64,000 nucleotides of DNA from Methanohalophilus levihalophilus (GTDB lineage Archaea; Halobacteriota; Methanosarcinia; Methanosarcinales; Methanosarcinaceae). The notes under the pieces were generated by a model. That model was given only the letters and a program-made list of their open reading frames with translations, was not told where the DNA came from and searched no databases. Positions within the stretch are counted from its first letter, which is position 1, and every line of letters starts with the position of its first letter. The DNA is taken from contig NZ_JAGGLK010000002.1 in NCBI RefSeq assembly GCF_017874375.1, positions 62,001 through 126,000 on the forward strand, written 5' to 3'. Position numbers and translations under genes: made by a program. Positions 55,587 through 63,952 of this stretch are shown one piece after another.

Positions 55587-56213
55587 ATGATTCGCAGGTG
55601 TCAGGAGCATGGTTATTTCCGGGGAGAAAACTGCCCGGAATGTGGTGAAAAGGGTCGTTATTTGTTGGATGACGAAAGGGAACAACGTCTTGGACGTTTT
55701 GTTTCCGGAGCTCTGCGCCATTTCCCTGATGATCTGGGACTCCAGATGGATTTGCAGGGATGGGTTGATCTTGACAGGTTCTGTGCCGTCATGAAGAAAC
55801 GATATCCCTGGACAAGTGAAGATCGTCTGGTTGGACTTGTGGAGTCGGATACCAAGAAGCGGTATGAGATTGAAGACAGGTACATAAGAGCACGCTATGG
55901 GCATTCTGTTGATGTCGATCTGGATCATCCAGTATGTGATTCAGAGTTCTTGTATTATGGTGTCAGCCAGGAAGAAGTTGAAATGCTGCTGGATCAGGGA
56001 ATTTCCCCGATAAGGCAAACATATGTTCACCTAAGCACTTCCAGGCAGAGAGCAAATGAAGCTGCTTCTGTTCATACGGACAATCCAATAGTTTTAAAGA
56101 TAAATGCTCTTGAAGCTTCAGAAGAAGGCATTGAATTCATCTGTGCTAACGAAGATATCGCACTTACGGAGTATGTACCTTCAGAGTTTATCTCCATTGA
56201 AGACGACGATTAA
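55587..56213 (+). CDS. kptA: RNA 2'-phosphotransferase (Tpt1/KptA)
   Basis: A 208-residue enzyme that moves a 2'-phosphate from RNA to NAD+. An N-terminal zinc ribbon (CQEHGYFRGENCPECG) is typical of the euryarchaeal form. The catalytic domain has SGALRHFPDDLGL, IRARYGHSV, LYYGVS and YVHLSTSRQRANEAA, with the conserved R-H-R-R set. Its natural substrate in archaea is unclear. It diverges from the RPA gene. Confidence 0.92.
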   Translation: MIRRCQEHGYFRGENCPECGEKGRYLLDDEREQRLGRFVSGALRHFPDDLGLQMDLQGWVDLDRFCAVMKKRYPWTSEDRLVGLVESDTKKRYEIEDRYIRARYGHSVDVDLDHPVCDSEFLYYGVSQEEVEMLLDQGISPIRQTYVHLSTSRQRANEAASVHTDNPIVLKINALEASEEGIEFICANEDIALTEYVPSEFISIEDDD

Positions 56214-56537
56214 ATCCAGAAAAATGCTGCTCTTCCACCATATTTCTGGTGGAGATGCATAGCTAATTATCTTTTGGAAGAACCATAAAGTTCTTAAACC
56301 CAAAGGGTAATTAGGTAATGGTCATAATAATGATCATTTCACATATCATCATGATTCCATTGGGTGCTGAATGATCCAATGGGTTAAAAACCAACATAAA
56401 TAATTTGAATCATCATCGTTGGTTATCAGAAGGTAACCAATATTCACAAAGAAGCACAATTTCGGGTTTCATTGCCTCATAGAAGGTATAATTTCAACTT
56501 ACAATCTTAATTTATATGTGCTGTAACTGAACAATAC
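56214..56537. other. Non-coding stretch with several hairpins
   Basis: No gene is supported. Three stable hairpins are visible: TCCACCA/TGGTGGA (56234-56253, shortly after the kptA stop), CCATTGG/CCAATGG (56357-56382, loop of 12) and TTGGTTA/TAACCAA (56419-56440). The first may end the kptA transcript. The other two could belong to a longer untranslated RNA. TTTATATG at 56511-56518 looks like the promoter of the small RNA that follows. Confidence 0.4.
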
Positions 56538-56695
56538 CGTAGTGCAAATAGACTACTCAATAAAAATTGGTTGATATCAAGTTTATTTGCATGCTTCTAT
56601 GGCTCCTGTAATCAGGGGAGATTTGCCAGCTATCTCTTGGAGGGGAGATGCTGCGATCAAATGCAGGGGTATGGAAAACCGTCTGAATTTTTTTG
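56538..56695 (+). ncRNA. Small RNA gene upstream of dnaG
   Basis: TTTATATG (56511-56518) lies about 25 bases before a stem TGCAAATA/TATTTGCA (56543-56591). A second hairpin follows: ATTTG/CAAAT with AGC-ATCTC/GAGATGCT inside (56621-56662), showing TTGGAGGG in its loop. The stretch ends in seven Ts (56688-56694), an archaeal terminator signal, 64 bases before dnaG, which has its own ribosome site. It may instead be a long dnaG leader with an attenuator. No family recognised. Confidence 0.55.
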
Positions 56696-56758
56696 CTTCT
56701 TTCTACCTCTGGTTTTGATTCTTTTATTTTGTCCGGTTAAGCAAAAGGAGAAATTATC

Positions 56759-58078
56759 ATGCAAAGCAGTGATACAACAAAATATATCATCCATTCCAAA
56801 GTTAATGCCGACGGGGTCATTGAACGTCCCGATATTGTCGGTGCAATTTTCGGTCAGACAGAAGGTCTTCTGGGCTCTGATCTCGATCTCAGGGATTTGC
56901 AAAAAACAGGCCGTATAGGCCGTATTGAAGTAATAGTCAACACAAAAGGCGGGAAGACAAGGGGAAATATCCACATACCTTCAAGCCTTGACCGTATCGA
57001 GACATCTATTCTGGCAGCATCCCTTGAAACCATAGACAGGGTGGGTCCCTGCACTGCAAAGATTGAGGTAAGCCAGATTGAGGACGTACGTGCGACTAAG
57101 AGGAAGCATATCATTGACAGGGCAAAATACATTCTCACTGACATGTTTGATGAAAATCTTCCAGAATCCCAGGAGATTGCGGAGGAAGTCAGGCAGTCTG
57201 TCCGTATTGAAGAAATGCAGTATTATGGGAAAAACAAAATCCCATGCGGTCCTAATGTATTGGATTCTGATGCAATTGTTGTCGTGGAAGGTCGTGCCGA
57301 TGTCCTGAACCTCCTCAGGTACGGCATTAAGAATACTATCTGTGTTGGCGGAACTAACGTTCCCCCTGAAGTGGCAGAACTCACGAAGAAGAAAACAGTT
57401 ACTGCATTTACCGATGGTGACAGGGGAGGAAAACTCATTATCAAGGAACTCCTGCAGGTTGCCGATATTGATTATGTTGCCCGTGCACCCGATGGAAAGA
57501 GCGTTGAAGATCTTGTCCAGCGTGAAATTGTAAGGTCACTCAGGCAGAAAGTTCCTGTTGAGCAGGCAATTGACGCTTACTCCATTGAAGGCGAATCATC
57601 AGGCAAGACACCTGCAACAGCCAAAAAAGGCAGACTGCCACGTGTTGCAAAACGCAAGGAAAGGGTTGTTAAACCGGATGTCTCAAGAACGGCTTCAAAA
57701 ACAAAAGATCTTGCTGAACCCAAGGAAAGGAAGGAATCACGTCACAGGCCGGAGAGAAGACAGTCTCCTGCAAGGAGATCTTATCCACCGGAGGCCAGTC
57801 GTTTCAAGAAACACTCGGAAGATCTCACTGGAACCCTCGGCGCCAGACTTCTGGATAACGAGGATAAAGTAATAAGCGAGACACCTGTGAGGGATCTTGT
57901 CAACGCTCTAAAGGAGTCTGAGGAAAACATCAAAAGTGTCGTATTTGACGGTGTAATAACCCAGAGAATACTTGATATCGCCTCAAGCAGGGGAATAGAA
58001 AACCTTGTTGGAGTGAAAAGGGGCAATATCACAAAGAATCCAACTTCTGTAAAAGTCTATACCGCACAAGGGGCATAA
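56759..58078 (+). CDS. dnaG: Archaeal DnaG-like primase
   Basis: A 439-residue protein with a central Toprim domain: [15 protein letters not shown] holds the catalytic glutamate and [11 protein letters not shown] the DxD. The archaeal-specific N-terminus (about 1-165) and a basic, disordered linker (about 285-370) flank it. In archaea DnaG is mostly bound to the RNA exosome as an adaptor for A-rich RNA and may also prime DNA. AAGGAGA precedes ATG 56759. Confidence 0.95.
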   Translation: MQSSDTTKYIIHSKVNADGVIERPDIVGAIFGQTEGLLGSDLDLRDLQKTGRIGRIEVIVNTKGGKTRGNIHIPSSLDRIETSILAASLETIDRVGPCTAKIEVSQIEDVRATKRKHIIDRAKYILTDMFDENLPESQEIAEEVRQSVRIEEMQYYGKNKIPCGPNVLDSDAIVVVEGRADVLNLLRYGIKNTICVGGTNVPPEVAELTKKKTVTAFTDGDRGGKLIIKELLQVADIDYVARAPDGKSVEDLVQREIVRSLRQKVPVEQAIDAYSIEGESSGKTPATAKKGRLPRVAKRKERVVKPDVSRTASKTKDLAEPKERKESRHRPERRQSPARRSYPPEASRFKKHSEDLTGTLGARLLDNEDKVISETPVRDLVNALKESEENIKSVVFDGVITQRILDIASSRGIENLVGVKRGNITKNPTSVKVYTAQGA

Positions 58079-58127
58079 AGTCCCCTTGTCTTTTTCCTAT
58101 TGATATTGTTTCTCTGGAGTAATTTCG

Positions 58128-58604
58128 ATGAAGAAATTCCTTCTTTTTTCTATTTTTGTTCTTTCCGTACTGATTTCAGGTTGTTCGGATATAACGGATA
58201 CAGTTGAGGAAGTAAACCAGAGCATCTCGCAAACCAAAGAAGATCTGGAGTTTCTTTCATGGATGACAGATTCCATGCAAATAATCAGGAACGATTACAC
58301 AAATGTCAGTGACTCATTGTCCTCCAGGGATTCTGAAAAGCTTTCGGAAGCTGCTATTAAGCTGAGGCAGGATAGCATGGAAGCTAACCTTGTGAGGGTT
58401 ACGTACAACCTTTCTCCATCTATCCAGAACGTTTCGGATAGGTATGGTACTTTTCTGGATAATTCCTACGAATTGGGAACAACTCTGGAAGAAAATGCAC
58501 CTCATCTGGAGATCCTTGATATGAATTCTACCGCTGAAGAGGTAGATGAAGGTCTTACGGCATGGAATGAAGTTTATTCTCTTCTTATGAACGAAAACAA
58601 ATAA
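58128..58604 (+). CDS. Small lipoprotein, helical
   Basis: A 158-residue protein with a lipoprotein signal peptide (VLSVLISGC, Cys19) and a helical, acidic remainder rich in Ser, Asn and Glu. No family is recognised. It should be attached to the outer face of the membrane. It begins 49 bases after dnaG, with GGAG before the ATG. A hairpin TATTACT/AGTAATA (58614-58630) follows its stop. Confidence 0.75.
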   Translation: MKKFLLFSIFVLSVLISGCSDITDTVEEVNQSISQTKEDLEFLSWMTDSMQIIRNDYTNVSDSLSSRDSEKLSEAAIKLRQDSMEANLVRVTYNLSPSIQNVSDRYGTFLDNSYELGTTLEENAPHLEILDMNSTAEEVDEGLTAWNEVYSLLMNENK

Positions 58605-58613
58605 GAACTGAAA

Positions 58614-58630
58614 TATTACTTTTAGTAATA
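58614..58630 (+). terminator. Hairpin after lipoprotein gene
   Basis: The inverted repeat TATTACT-TTT-AGTAATA lies 10 bases after the lipoprotein stop and just before the next TATA box. It is a likely transcript end or processing site, although no T-run follows. Confidence 0.4.
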
Positions 58631-58672
58631 ATCAGTAGAACCAAAAATATATATAGAATCCAGCCTATGAAG

Positions 58673-58780
58673 GGTCCTGTTGAGGAATACGATATTAGTA
58701 CCCCCCAAATCCCCATTGTGATTTAAGTACTGATCCTCCAAACTCATCCCCTCATCAGTATTCCTCAACACTTTTTTTGT
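58673..58780 (+). ncRNA. Small RNA gene with 13-bp closing stem and C-rich loops
   Basis: A TATA box AAAATATATATAG (58643-58655) predicts a start near 58673. The perfect 13-pair stem TGTTGAGGAATAC/GTATTCCTCAACA (58678-58770) encloses a hairpin AGTAC...GTACT with AAATC/GATTT inside. Seven Ts (58772-58778) follow at once as terminator. The unpaired parts hold CCCCCC, CCCC, CCTCC and CCCC, complementary to ribosome-binding sites. No reading frame fits. It sits between the lipoprotein gene and the convergent purP and matches no family I know by name. Confidence 0.72.
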
Positions 58781-58787
58781 AATGTTT

Positions 58788-59855
58788 TCAGGATACTATT
58801 TCTTCAAGTTTGTTGAGTTTGGCTGCCATTTTGATTTCTTGCGCAATACGGCGACCTGTTGAGAGATTCTCCTCGATCATATCGGAATAAGGAGAGCCGT
58901 TTGTGTAAATGTTTGTGCCTGCTACAATGCGGGCGGAGATCTCGAATACCTTGATTTCCAGCTGATCCGTAAATACTGTTTCAAGGCAGAAAGGACCAAT
59001 CATTCCACCAAATCTGGAGAGTGATTCCTCAACTACCATTTCACCAAGCGCGAAAATCTTGGGTAACAGTGATTCCCTTGCAACGAGCGGGACATTTCCG
59101 GTAACAACATATGTTGGATAAACACCTGCTTCTTCAAGCTCCCTTGGGGAACCCAGACGGAAAATTTCGTCTGCATTGGATTCTACCCTTCTGTCCATGC
59201 TGAGCATTTCAAGAGTACCTTTGCTCAGCTTGTACCCTTCGGTTTTAAGCGGGGAATAGAAGTAGTGAAGGTAATAGCGGGTTCCTACGATGAATTCCTG
59301 GATAGTGTACTTCTGGCTTTTGTCAATGTTGGCAAGGAATTCGTCATAGTTCTTTGCGACAAAGAATCCTCTTCCACCCTTGGCACCATGATATTTCACC
59401 ATGACAGGGCCGTTGATATCTTCGGGTTCGACAAGGCGCGGCATGTGAATACCTGCACTTTCAAGCCATTCTCTTTCCTTATCCCGATCTGATTCCCAGT
59501 CCAGAACCGCACGGTTTCCAAAGGTAGGCACGCCGAAGTCAAGAAACTTGTTAGCTCCCATATATTCTACAAAGGAACCGTGGGGAATAATGATTGCATT
59601 TTTTTCCTGAAGCAGGGGGGCAATATCCATAATTTCTTCATAGCTGTCAACAACGATGAACTCATCAGGTTTTGCTTTTGGGAAAGCGTCATAGAATCGC
59701 GGGGGTTTTCCTATGCAGATTCCGATGGTTTTGAAACCTTCTTTGCGTGCTCCATCGAAAATCTGGAGGCTGGAATGTGAACAGACTGTTGCAATAGAAA
59801 GTTCATCGGTGTTATACGAATTAAGAATATCAGCTATTTCCCGCTTTGTAATCAT
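58788..59855 (-). CDS. purP: FAICAR synthetase PurP (formate-dependent)
   Basis: A 355-residue ATP-grasp enzyme that formylates AICAR with free formate in archaeal purine synthesis. Recognisable stretches are TVCSHSSLQIFDGARKEGF, KYHGAKGGRGFFVAKNYDEF, FIVGTRYYLHYFYSP and EISARIVAGTNIY. It starts at ATG 59855 and ends just after the terminator of the small RNA gene coming from the other side. Confidence 0.94.
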   Translation of the reverse strand: MITKREIADILNSYNTDELSIATVCSHSSLQIFDGARKEGFKTIGICIGKPPRFYDAFPKAKPDEFIVVDSYEEIMDIAPLLQEKNAIIIPHGSFVEYMGANKFLDFGVPTFGNRAVLDWESDRDKEREWLESAGIHMPRLVEPEDINGPVMVKYHGAKGGRGFFVAKNYDEFLANIDKSQKYTIQEFIVGTRYYLHYFYSPLKTEGYKLSKGTLEMLSMDRRVESNADEIFRLGSPRELEEAGVYPTYVVTGNVPLVARESLLPKIFALGEMVVEESLSRFGGMIGPFCLETVFTDQLEIKVFEISARIVAGTNIYTNGSPYSDMIEENLSTGRRIAQEIKMAAKLNKLEEIVS

Positions 59856-59989
59856 AATAATGCCTCAAAAGTTACAACACATTGTATGAGGTGCTATTTA
59901 AGTTTACGGATGACAGGAGAAACAGGAAAACTTCGAATCAATTCGTACATTACGGTATGTTTATTAGGTTTCTTGGGACTATTTCCTTT

Positions 59990-60775
59990 ATGGAACAGGA
60001 TATGACTGGAGACAATACGGAAAAATTACTGATTCTTCCCCTGAGCGAAGAGTCCCGCCAGGTTACCCAGACCCTTTCCAATGAGAAGGCATTGAAAATT
60101 CTGGAACTGCTGGCTCAGGAACCCATGTCAGCAACTTCAATTGCAGATTCTCTTGACCTGCCACTGACAACTGTCAAATACAATCTGGACAGCCTGATTG
60201 AGGCTGATCTGATTCAGGTAAAAGATACCCGATGGAGCCGCAAAGGCAGGGAAATTAAGATCTATGAGCCTGTCCAGAAAATGATTGTCGTAATGCCCGG
60301 TACCAAACGTCCGGATAAATCCAGTGTCCTCGATATGCTGAAGAAATACCTGGCTCTTGGTGCAGGTGCAATTTTCGCAGCAGCAGGAATTGAATCATTA
60401 AACGGTTTTTCCAGGCAACCTCTTATGGGGGCTTCGGAAATGCGTGTAATGGATGAATCTCTTCCCGAAATGGCTTTTATGGCAAATGAAAGCGAAATGG
60501 GTGCAGCTGCTGATGTGGCAGCTGAAGAAGAATTTAACATTACCATGGTTTCTCCTGCAATGGAAGAGGAAGTTCTTGAAGAAGCCATGATCCCTCAGAG
60601 TGATGCCGCTTCAATGTCAATGGCTGATTCTGTTGCTGATGGTGGCACACAATTCATTCCGGATCTCCTTTCCCACGTAAGTGTCTGGTTTTTGATAGGA
60701 TGCCTGTCTGTACTGACAATTTTGGCAGTGTGGGAAATATATAAGAGGAAAAAGCGTATAGATGGGCAGAAGTGA
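59990..60775 (+). CDS. Membrane-tethered winged-helix (ArsR-like) regulator
   Basis: A 261-residue protein. The winged-helix domain (about 22-100) has ALKILELLAQEPMSATSIAD and LPLTTVKYNLDSLIEADLI. A membrane segment follows (LALGAGAIFAAAGI, about 117-135), then an acidic methionine-rich stretch (about 145-215) and a second membrane segment (VWFLIGCLSVLTILAVW) with a basic tail. It should sense at the membrane and act on DNA inside. The frame is open to 59882; ATG 59990 or 60002 is preferred. It precedes truA by six bases. Confidence 0.83.
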   Translation: MEQDMTGDNTEKLLILPLSEESRQVTQTLSNEKALKILELLAQEPMSATSIADSLDLPLTTVKYNLDSLIEADLIQVKDTRWSRKGREIKIYEPVQKMIVVMPGTKRPDKSSVLDMLKKYLALGAGAIFAAAGIESLNGFSRQPLMGASEMRVMDESLPEMAFMANESEMGAAADVAAEEEFNITMVSPAMEEEVLEEAMIPQSDAASMSMADSVADGGTQFIPDLLSHVSVWFLIGCLSVLTILAVWEIYKRKKRIDGQK

Positions 60776-60781
60776 ATATTC

Positions 60782-61600
60782 ATGAGAGTTGCTCTCAAAA
60801 TTGCCTATATCGGTTCCGCATATCACGGGCTCCAGATCCAGCCGAATGTACCTACCATAGAAGGAAAGCTTTTTGAAGCCCTTAAGGAACTTGAAGTTAT
60901 TGACAATCCGGCCTCCGCGAATTTTGTCAGCTCAGGCCGCACTGATTCGGGGGTCAATGCCATGGGTCAGGTAGTAGCATTTGATACGGATAAGCCGAAT
61001 CTCGCTATTCCCAGGGTAATTAATTCAAAGCTCCCAAATGATATCTGGGCGTGGGCACATGCGGAAGTCCCGGATGATTTCCATCCCCGTCGTTATGCAA
61101 GACGCAGGACATATCGTTATATTGTCCCGGTAGATGACCACGATATTTCCCTGATCAGGTCTGCTTCGCGCATTTTATTGGGGACACACGATTTTGCTAA
61201 TTTTTGTGTAAATGAAGAAGGAAGAAGCACCATCAGGACAATTGAGAAAATCGATGTCAGACTTACTGGTAATCTCCTGAAAATAGATGTTGAAGCCAAC
61301 AGTTTTCTCTGGAAGATGGTTCGCAAGATTGTTACCTCCCTGATGCTTGTTGGAAGTGGTGAGCGGGACACAGAATGGCTGGAACAAATGATTCAACCTG
61401 AAATTTTCGAGGAAGGGCTTGAGCCTTCAGCTCCTTATGGCCTGATTCTTCTGGATGTAAATTATGGTAAATCAGTTGATTGGATAACTGATGGTTATGC
61501 TGTCAAACGCTCCGGTGAAAAGGTTCAGGAATATCTTAAATATCACATGGTAATGGCGGAATTGATGGAGCAATTTCTCCCGAGAGAGCCACAGGAATGA
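60782..61600 (+). CDS. truA: tRNA pseudouridine synthase TruA
   Basis: A 272-residue enzyme that isomerises uridine at positions 38-40 of tRNA anticodon arms. The catalytic aspartate is Asp55 in SSGRTDSGVNAMGQV. YRYIVPVDDHDISLI and NSFLWKMVRKIVTSLMLVG are further family motifs. It begins six bases after the regulator gene and converges with the methyltransferase gene, four bases away. Confidence 0.94.
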   Translation: MRVALKIAYIGSAYHGLQIQPNVPTIEGKLFEALKELEVIDNPASANFVSSGRTDSGVNAMGQVVAFDTDKPNLAIPRVINSKLPNDIWAWAHAEVPDDFHPRRYARRRTYRYIVPVDDHDISLIRSASRILLGTHDFANFCVNEEGRSTIRTIEKIDVRLTGNLLKIDVEANSFLWKMVRKIVTSLMLVGSGERDTEWLEQMIQPEIFEEGLEPSAPYGLILLDVNYGKSVDWITDGYAVKRSGEKVQEYLKYHMVMAELMEQFLPREPQE

Positions 61601-61604
61601 CCTT

Positions 61605-62639
61605 TCACTTCTGAAGTACGACAATATTTCGTGTAAGGCTTCTGTGAACCCTTTGCTGATATTCCGAAAGAACAGTAAAACCAGCTTCCCGTGCAATTTC
61701 AGCAGCGGGAATTTCGGAAACAATGACAGCTTTTTTGCCTTTTTTGAGCACTCTGAACATTTCCCTGAATGATTCACGGTACAATTTTTCCAGGGATTCT
61801 GCTTTTATCATCGCTGAGCGCCCGTAAGGCGGATCTGTGACGATTGCATCAAATGAATTATCGGTAAATGGAAGACGGGAAGCATCACCCTGTACCAGCG
61901 CGAAATCGGAACTGAACCATTCAAGGTTGAGTTTTGCTCCCTGAATTATATTGTAGCGCACTTCAACACCAACCACTTCAACTCCCAGCAATCCGGCTTC
62001 TGTAAGCACACCGGCAGTTCCGCAGAAAGGGTCGAGTAATTTCATGCCTGCCTGGACACCGGTCAGGTTTACAATAGCCCTTCCTGTGATGGGCATCAGG
62101 ACGCCTGGATAAAAGAACGGTTTTTTGTGGGGAGCGCGGTCATGGAAGGCTTTCCTGTCAACTGAAGCGATTATTGAACCGAATATGGCCTTCTCACTCA
62201 TCACTATCCTGAAAGTAACATCCGCATTCTTGAGATCTGCCCGGAAACCTTTTGCGAAAATGGCTCCTCCAATGCGGCCTTCCAGTTGTGCGCAATTGAT
62301 GTCGGTATTATGTTTTACTCTCCTTGCACGAACCACAAAGGTCTGTCCGGGATTAATATGAGTTGAAATATCACTGTCTCCGGCTGCTTTGCGTATGGAG
62401 CCGGGATCGTTTTCAGTTATTGCAATCACTTTCAGGATATGGTGGCACATCGCAATCCTGCTGGCAACTGTTTTGAGAGCGTTTTCTATTTGGGATTCAT
62501 CACCGGCAATATCAACCACAATACAATGATCAAATAAAATGTGGTTTTCCGGATGTATACCTTCGGTTTCCAGACAGGCAAATACTTCGGCCGCAGCGAT
62601 CTCTTCATGATCGCCTGAGAGTTCAAAAGCGTAAAGCAT
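61605..62639 (-). CDS. tRNA (guanine10-N2)-methyltransferase (Trm-G10 type)
   Basis: A 344-residue protein with an N-terminal THUMP RNA-binding domain (about 45-155) and a Rossmann methyltransferase domain. The SAM motif lies in LLDPFCGTAGVLTEAGLLG and the catalytic box is DPPYGRS. Archaeal members make m2G/m2,2G at position 10 of tRNAs. It follows the DUF1805 gene by four bases on the same strand. Confidence 0.92.
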   Translation of the reverse strand: MLYAFELSGDHEEIAAAEVFACLETEGIHPENHILFDHCIVVDIAGDESQIENALKTVASRIAMCHHILKVIAITENDPGSIRKAAGDSDISTHINPGQTFVVRARRVKHNTDINCAQLEGRIGGAIFAKGFRADLKNADVTFRIVMSEKAIFGSIIASVDRKAFHDRAPHKKPFFYPGVLMPITGRAIVNLTGVQAGMKLLDPFCGTAGVLTEAGLLGVEVVGVEVRYNIIQGAKLNLEWFSSDFALVQGDASRLPFTDNSFDAIVTDPPYGRSAMIKAESLEKLYRESFREMFRVLKKGKKAVIVSEIPAAEIAREAGFTVLSEYQQRVHRSLTRNIVVLQK

Positions 62640-62643
62640 ACAA

Positions 62644-62931
62644 TCAGTACATCAATTCAAGGGCTTCTCTTCCGGTAATTCCCTCGCTAATCCCGAGTTT
62701 TTGCGCATTTTTGCTTACTGCTTTTAGTGGTGCTTCCAAAACATCATCAAAGGTGCTAACTCCACTCACAACAGCTGCTACATCTCCCAATTTGTTGGCA
62801 GTTTCGATGTTCAGGTATCCACACATAACAAAGCCCTTATCCGCTTTGATAACCAGCAGGGCTGCATTTTCCATTTTCCATTGGAGACCAACTGCAGTCT
62901 TGTCTCCGATCTTTATTTGCTCGATGATCAT
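62644..62931 (-). CDS. DUF1805 protein
   Basis: A 95-residue protein matching DUF1805: KTAVGLQWKMENAALLVIKA, KGFVMCGYLNIETANKLGD and a C-terminal EGITGREALELM. A homologous domain is widespread in methanogens, and its function is not known to me. ATG 62931 has GGTG before it; GTG 62940 is the alternative. Probably co-transcribed with the methyltransferase gene. Confidence 0.87.
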   Translation of the reverse strand: MIIEQIKIGDKTAVGLQWKMENAALLVIKADKGFVMCGYLNIETANKLGDVAAVVSGVSTFDDVLEAPLKAVSKNAQKLGISEGITGREALELMY

Positions 62932-63024
62932 TTGCTTCACCGTTTCTGGTTTTGTGCCTAAGTCAAAGTGTTTCTGTGTTTGTTTTTTGGTTCTTGTTTT
63001 CTAAAAGAATCAAGAAACAGATTG

Positions 63025-63047
63025 TGTATTGCAACCAGAGCAATACA
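63025..63047 (-). terminator. Hairpin after methionine aminopeptidase gene
   Basis: A perfect eight-pair stem TGTATTGC/GCAATACA with a seven-base loop lies 14 bases past the map stop on the minus strand. T-rich DNA follows 8-25 bases further, so it is a plausible transcript end. Confidence 0.45.
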
Positions 63048-63061
63048 AAATCTCCCCGGTT

Positions 63062-63952
63062 TCAGGTTGTTATTATTTCACAGCCGTCTTCTGTGACAAC
63101 TACTGTGTGCTCGGCCTGGGACACAAGTCCTCCGCCTACTTCCTTGAGAACCGGATAAGAAGTTATCAAACCCGCCCTTTCGAGCTGCATAAGAGATAGA
63201 TCAAGTTTGGGTGAAGTGAGCCAGCGTTTTGCAAAAGGCAATGTCTTGTATTCCTGCAATTCCTTCAACAATTTTCGGGCTGCAGGCATACGTATTGGCT
63301 TGTTCTGGACGATCTGGAATATTTCCGTAAGCGCCCCTTCCGAAATCTTACCGGCACCGTCTGTTGCAAAAGGTTCTATCGCTATCATTTGCCCTTGTTC
63401 AAGCTCAACACCATGTCCAACATGCCTGTTTGGAATACTTGGAGGTGTATGCGCGAGATAGCGGGAGACACCGTGGCCTGTAAGGTTGGTAATGGGCTTG
63501 AATCCATATCCTCGAATTGTCTCTTCGATAACCGCGCCTATTTCAGCGGTATTTACGCCCGCCTTCACCGTATCAATGGCTGCTGCAAGTGCATTTTCTG
63601 AAGCTTTAACAAGATCCGGATTTCCTGAAAGATCAACTGTAACGGCTGCATCTGCGATATATCCCTCAACATGGACTCCCAGATCGAGTTTCACCATATC
63701 TTTCTCGAAGACGTCTTCATCTCCAGTTCTGGGTGTGGCATGAGCAGCTTCTTCATTGCGTGAAATATTGCAGGGAAAGGCTGGTTTACCGCCCAGTTCT
63801 ATAGTTCTTTGCTCGACAAACTCCGCAACGTCAAGCAGACGTGCTCCCACTTTGATTTTCTCTTTTGCTTCTTTCCTCACCGTTGAAAGTATCTCACCTG
63901 CGGTCAGGTAGTTAACGAGAATTTCTTCCAGTTCCTGAAGTTTGTCTGCCAT
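63062..63952 (-). CDS. map: Methionine aminopeptidase, type II (archaeal)
   Basis: A 296-residue metalloprotease that removes the starting methionine. It holds the histidine of FPCNISRNEEAAHATP, the metal aspartates in VKLDLGVHVEGYIADAAVTV, then LTGHGVSRYLAHTPPSIPN, AIEPFATDG and the final glutamate in EHTVVVTEDG. The 60-residue insert typical of type II is present. It starts at ATG 63952, close to the right edge of the window, and its promoter is only partly included. Confidence 0.95.
   Translation of the reverse strand: MADKLQELEEILVNYLTAGEILSTVRKEAKEKIKVGARLLDVAEFVEQRTIELGGKPAFPCNISRNEEAAHATPRTGDEDVFEKDMVKLDLGVHVEGYIADAAVTVDLSGNPDLVKASENALAAAIDTVKAGVNTAEIGAVIEETIRGYGFKPITNLTGHGVSRYLAHTPPSIPNRHVGHGVELEQGQMIAIEPFATDGAGKISEGALTEIFQIVQNKPIRMPAARKLLKELQEYKTLPFAKRWLTSPKLDLSLMQLERAGLITSYPVLKEVGGGLVSQAEHTVVVTEDGCEIITT

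Noticed and set aside
56571-56918. Open frame of 115 residues before dnaG
   Set aside because: It overlaps the hairpins, the T run and the start of dnaG in another frame, with no ribosome site; not a gene.
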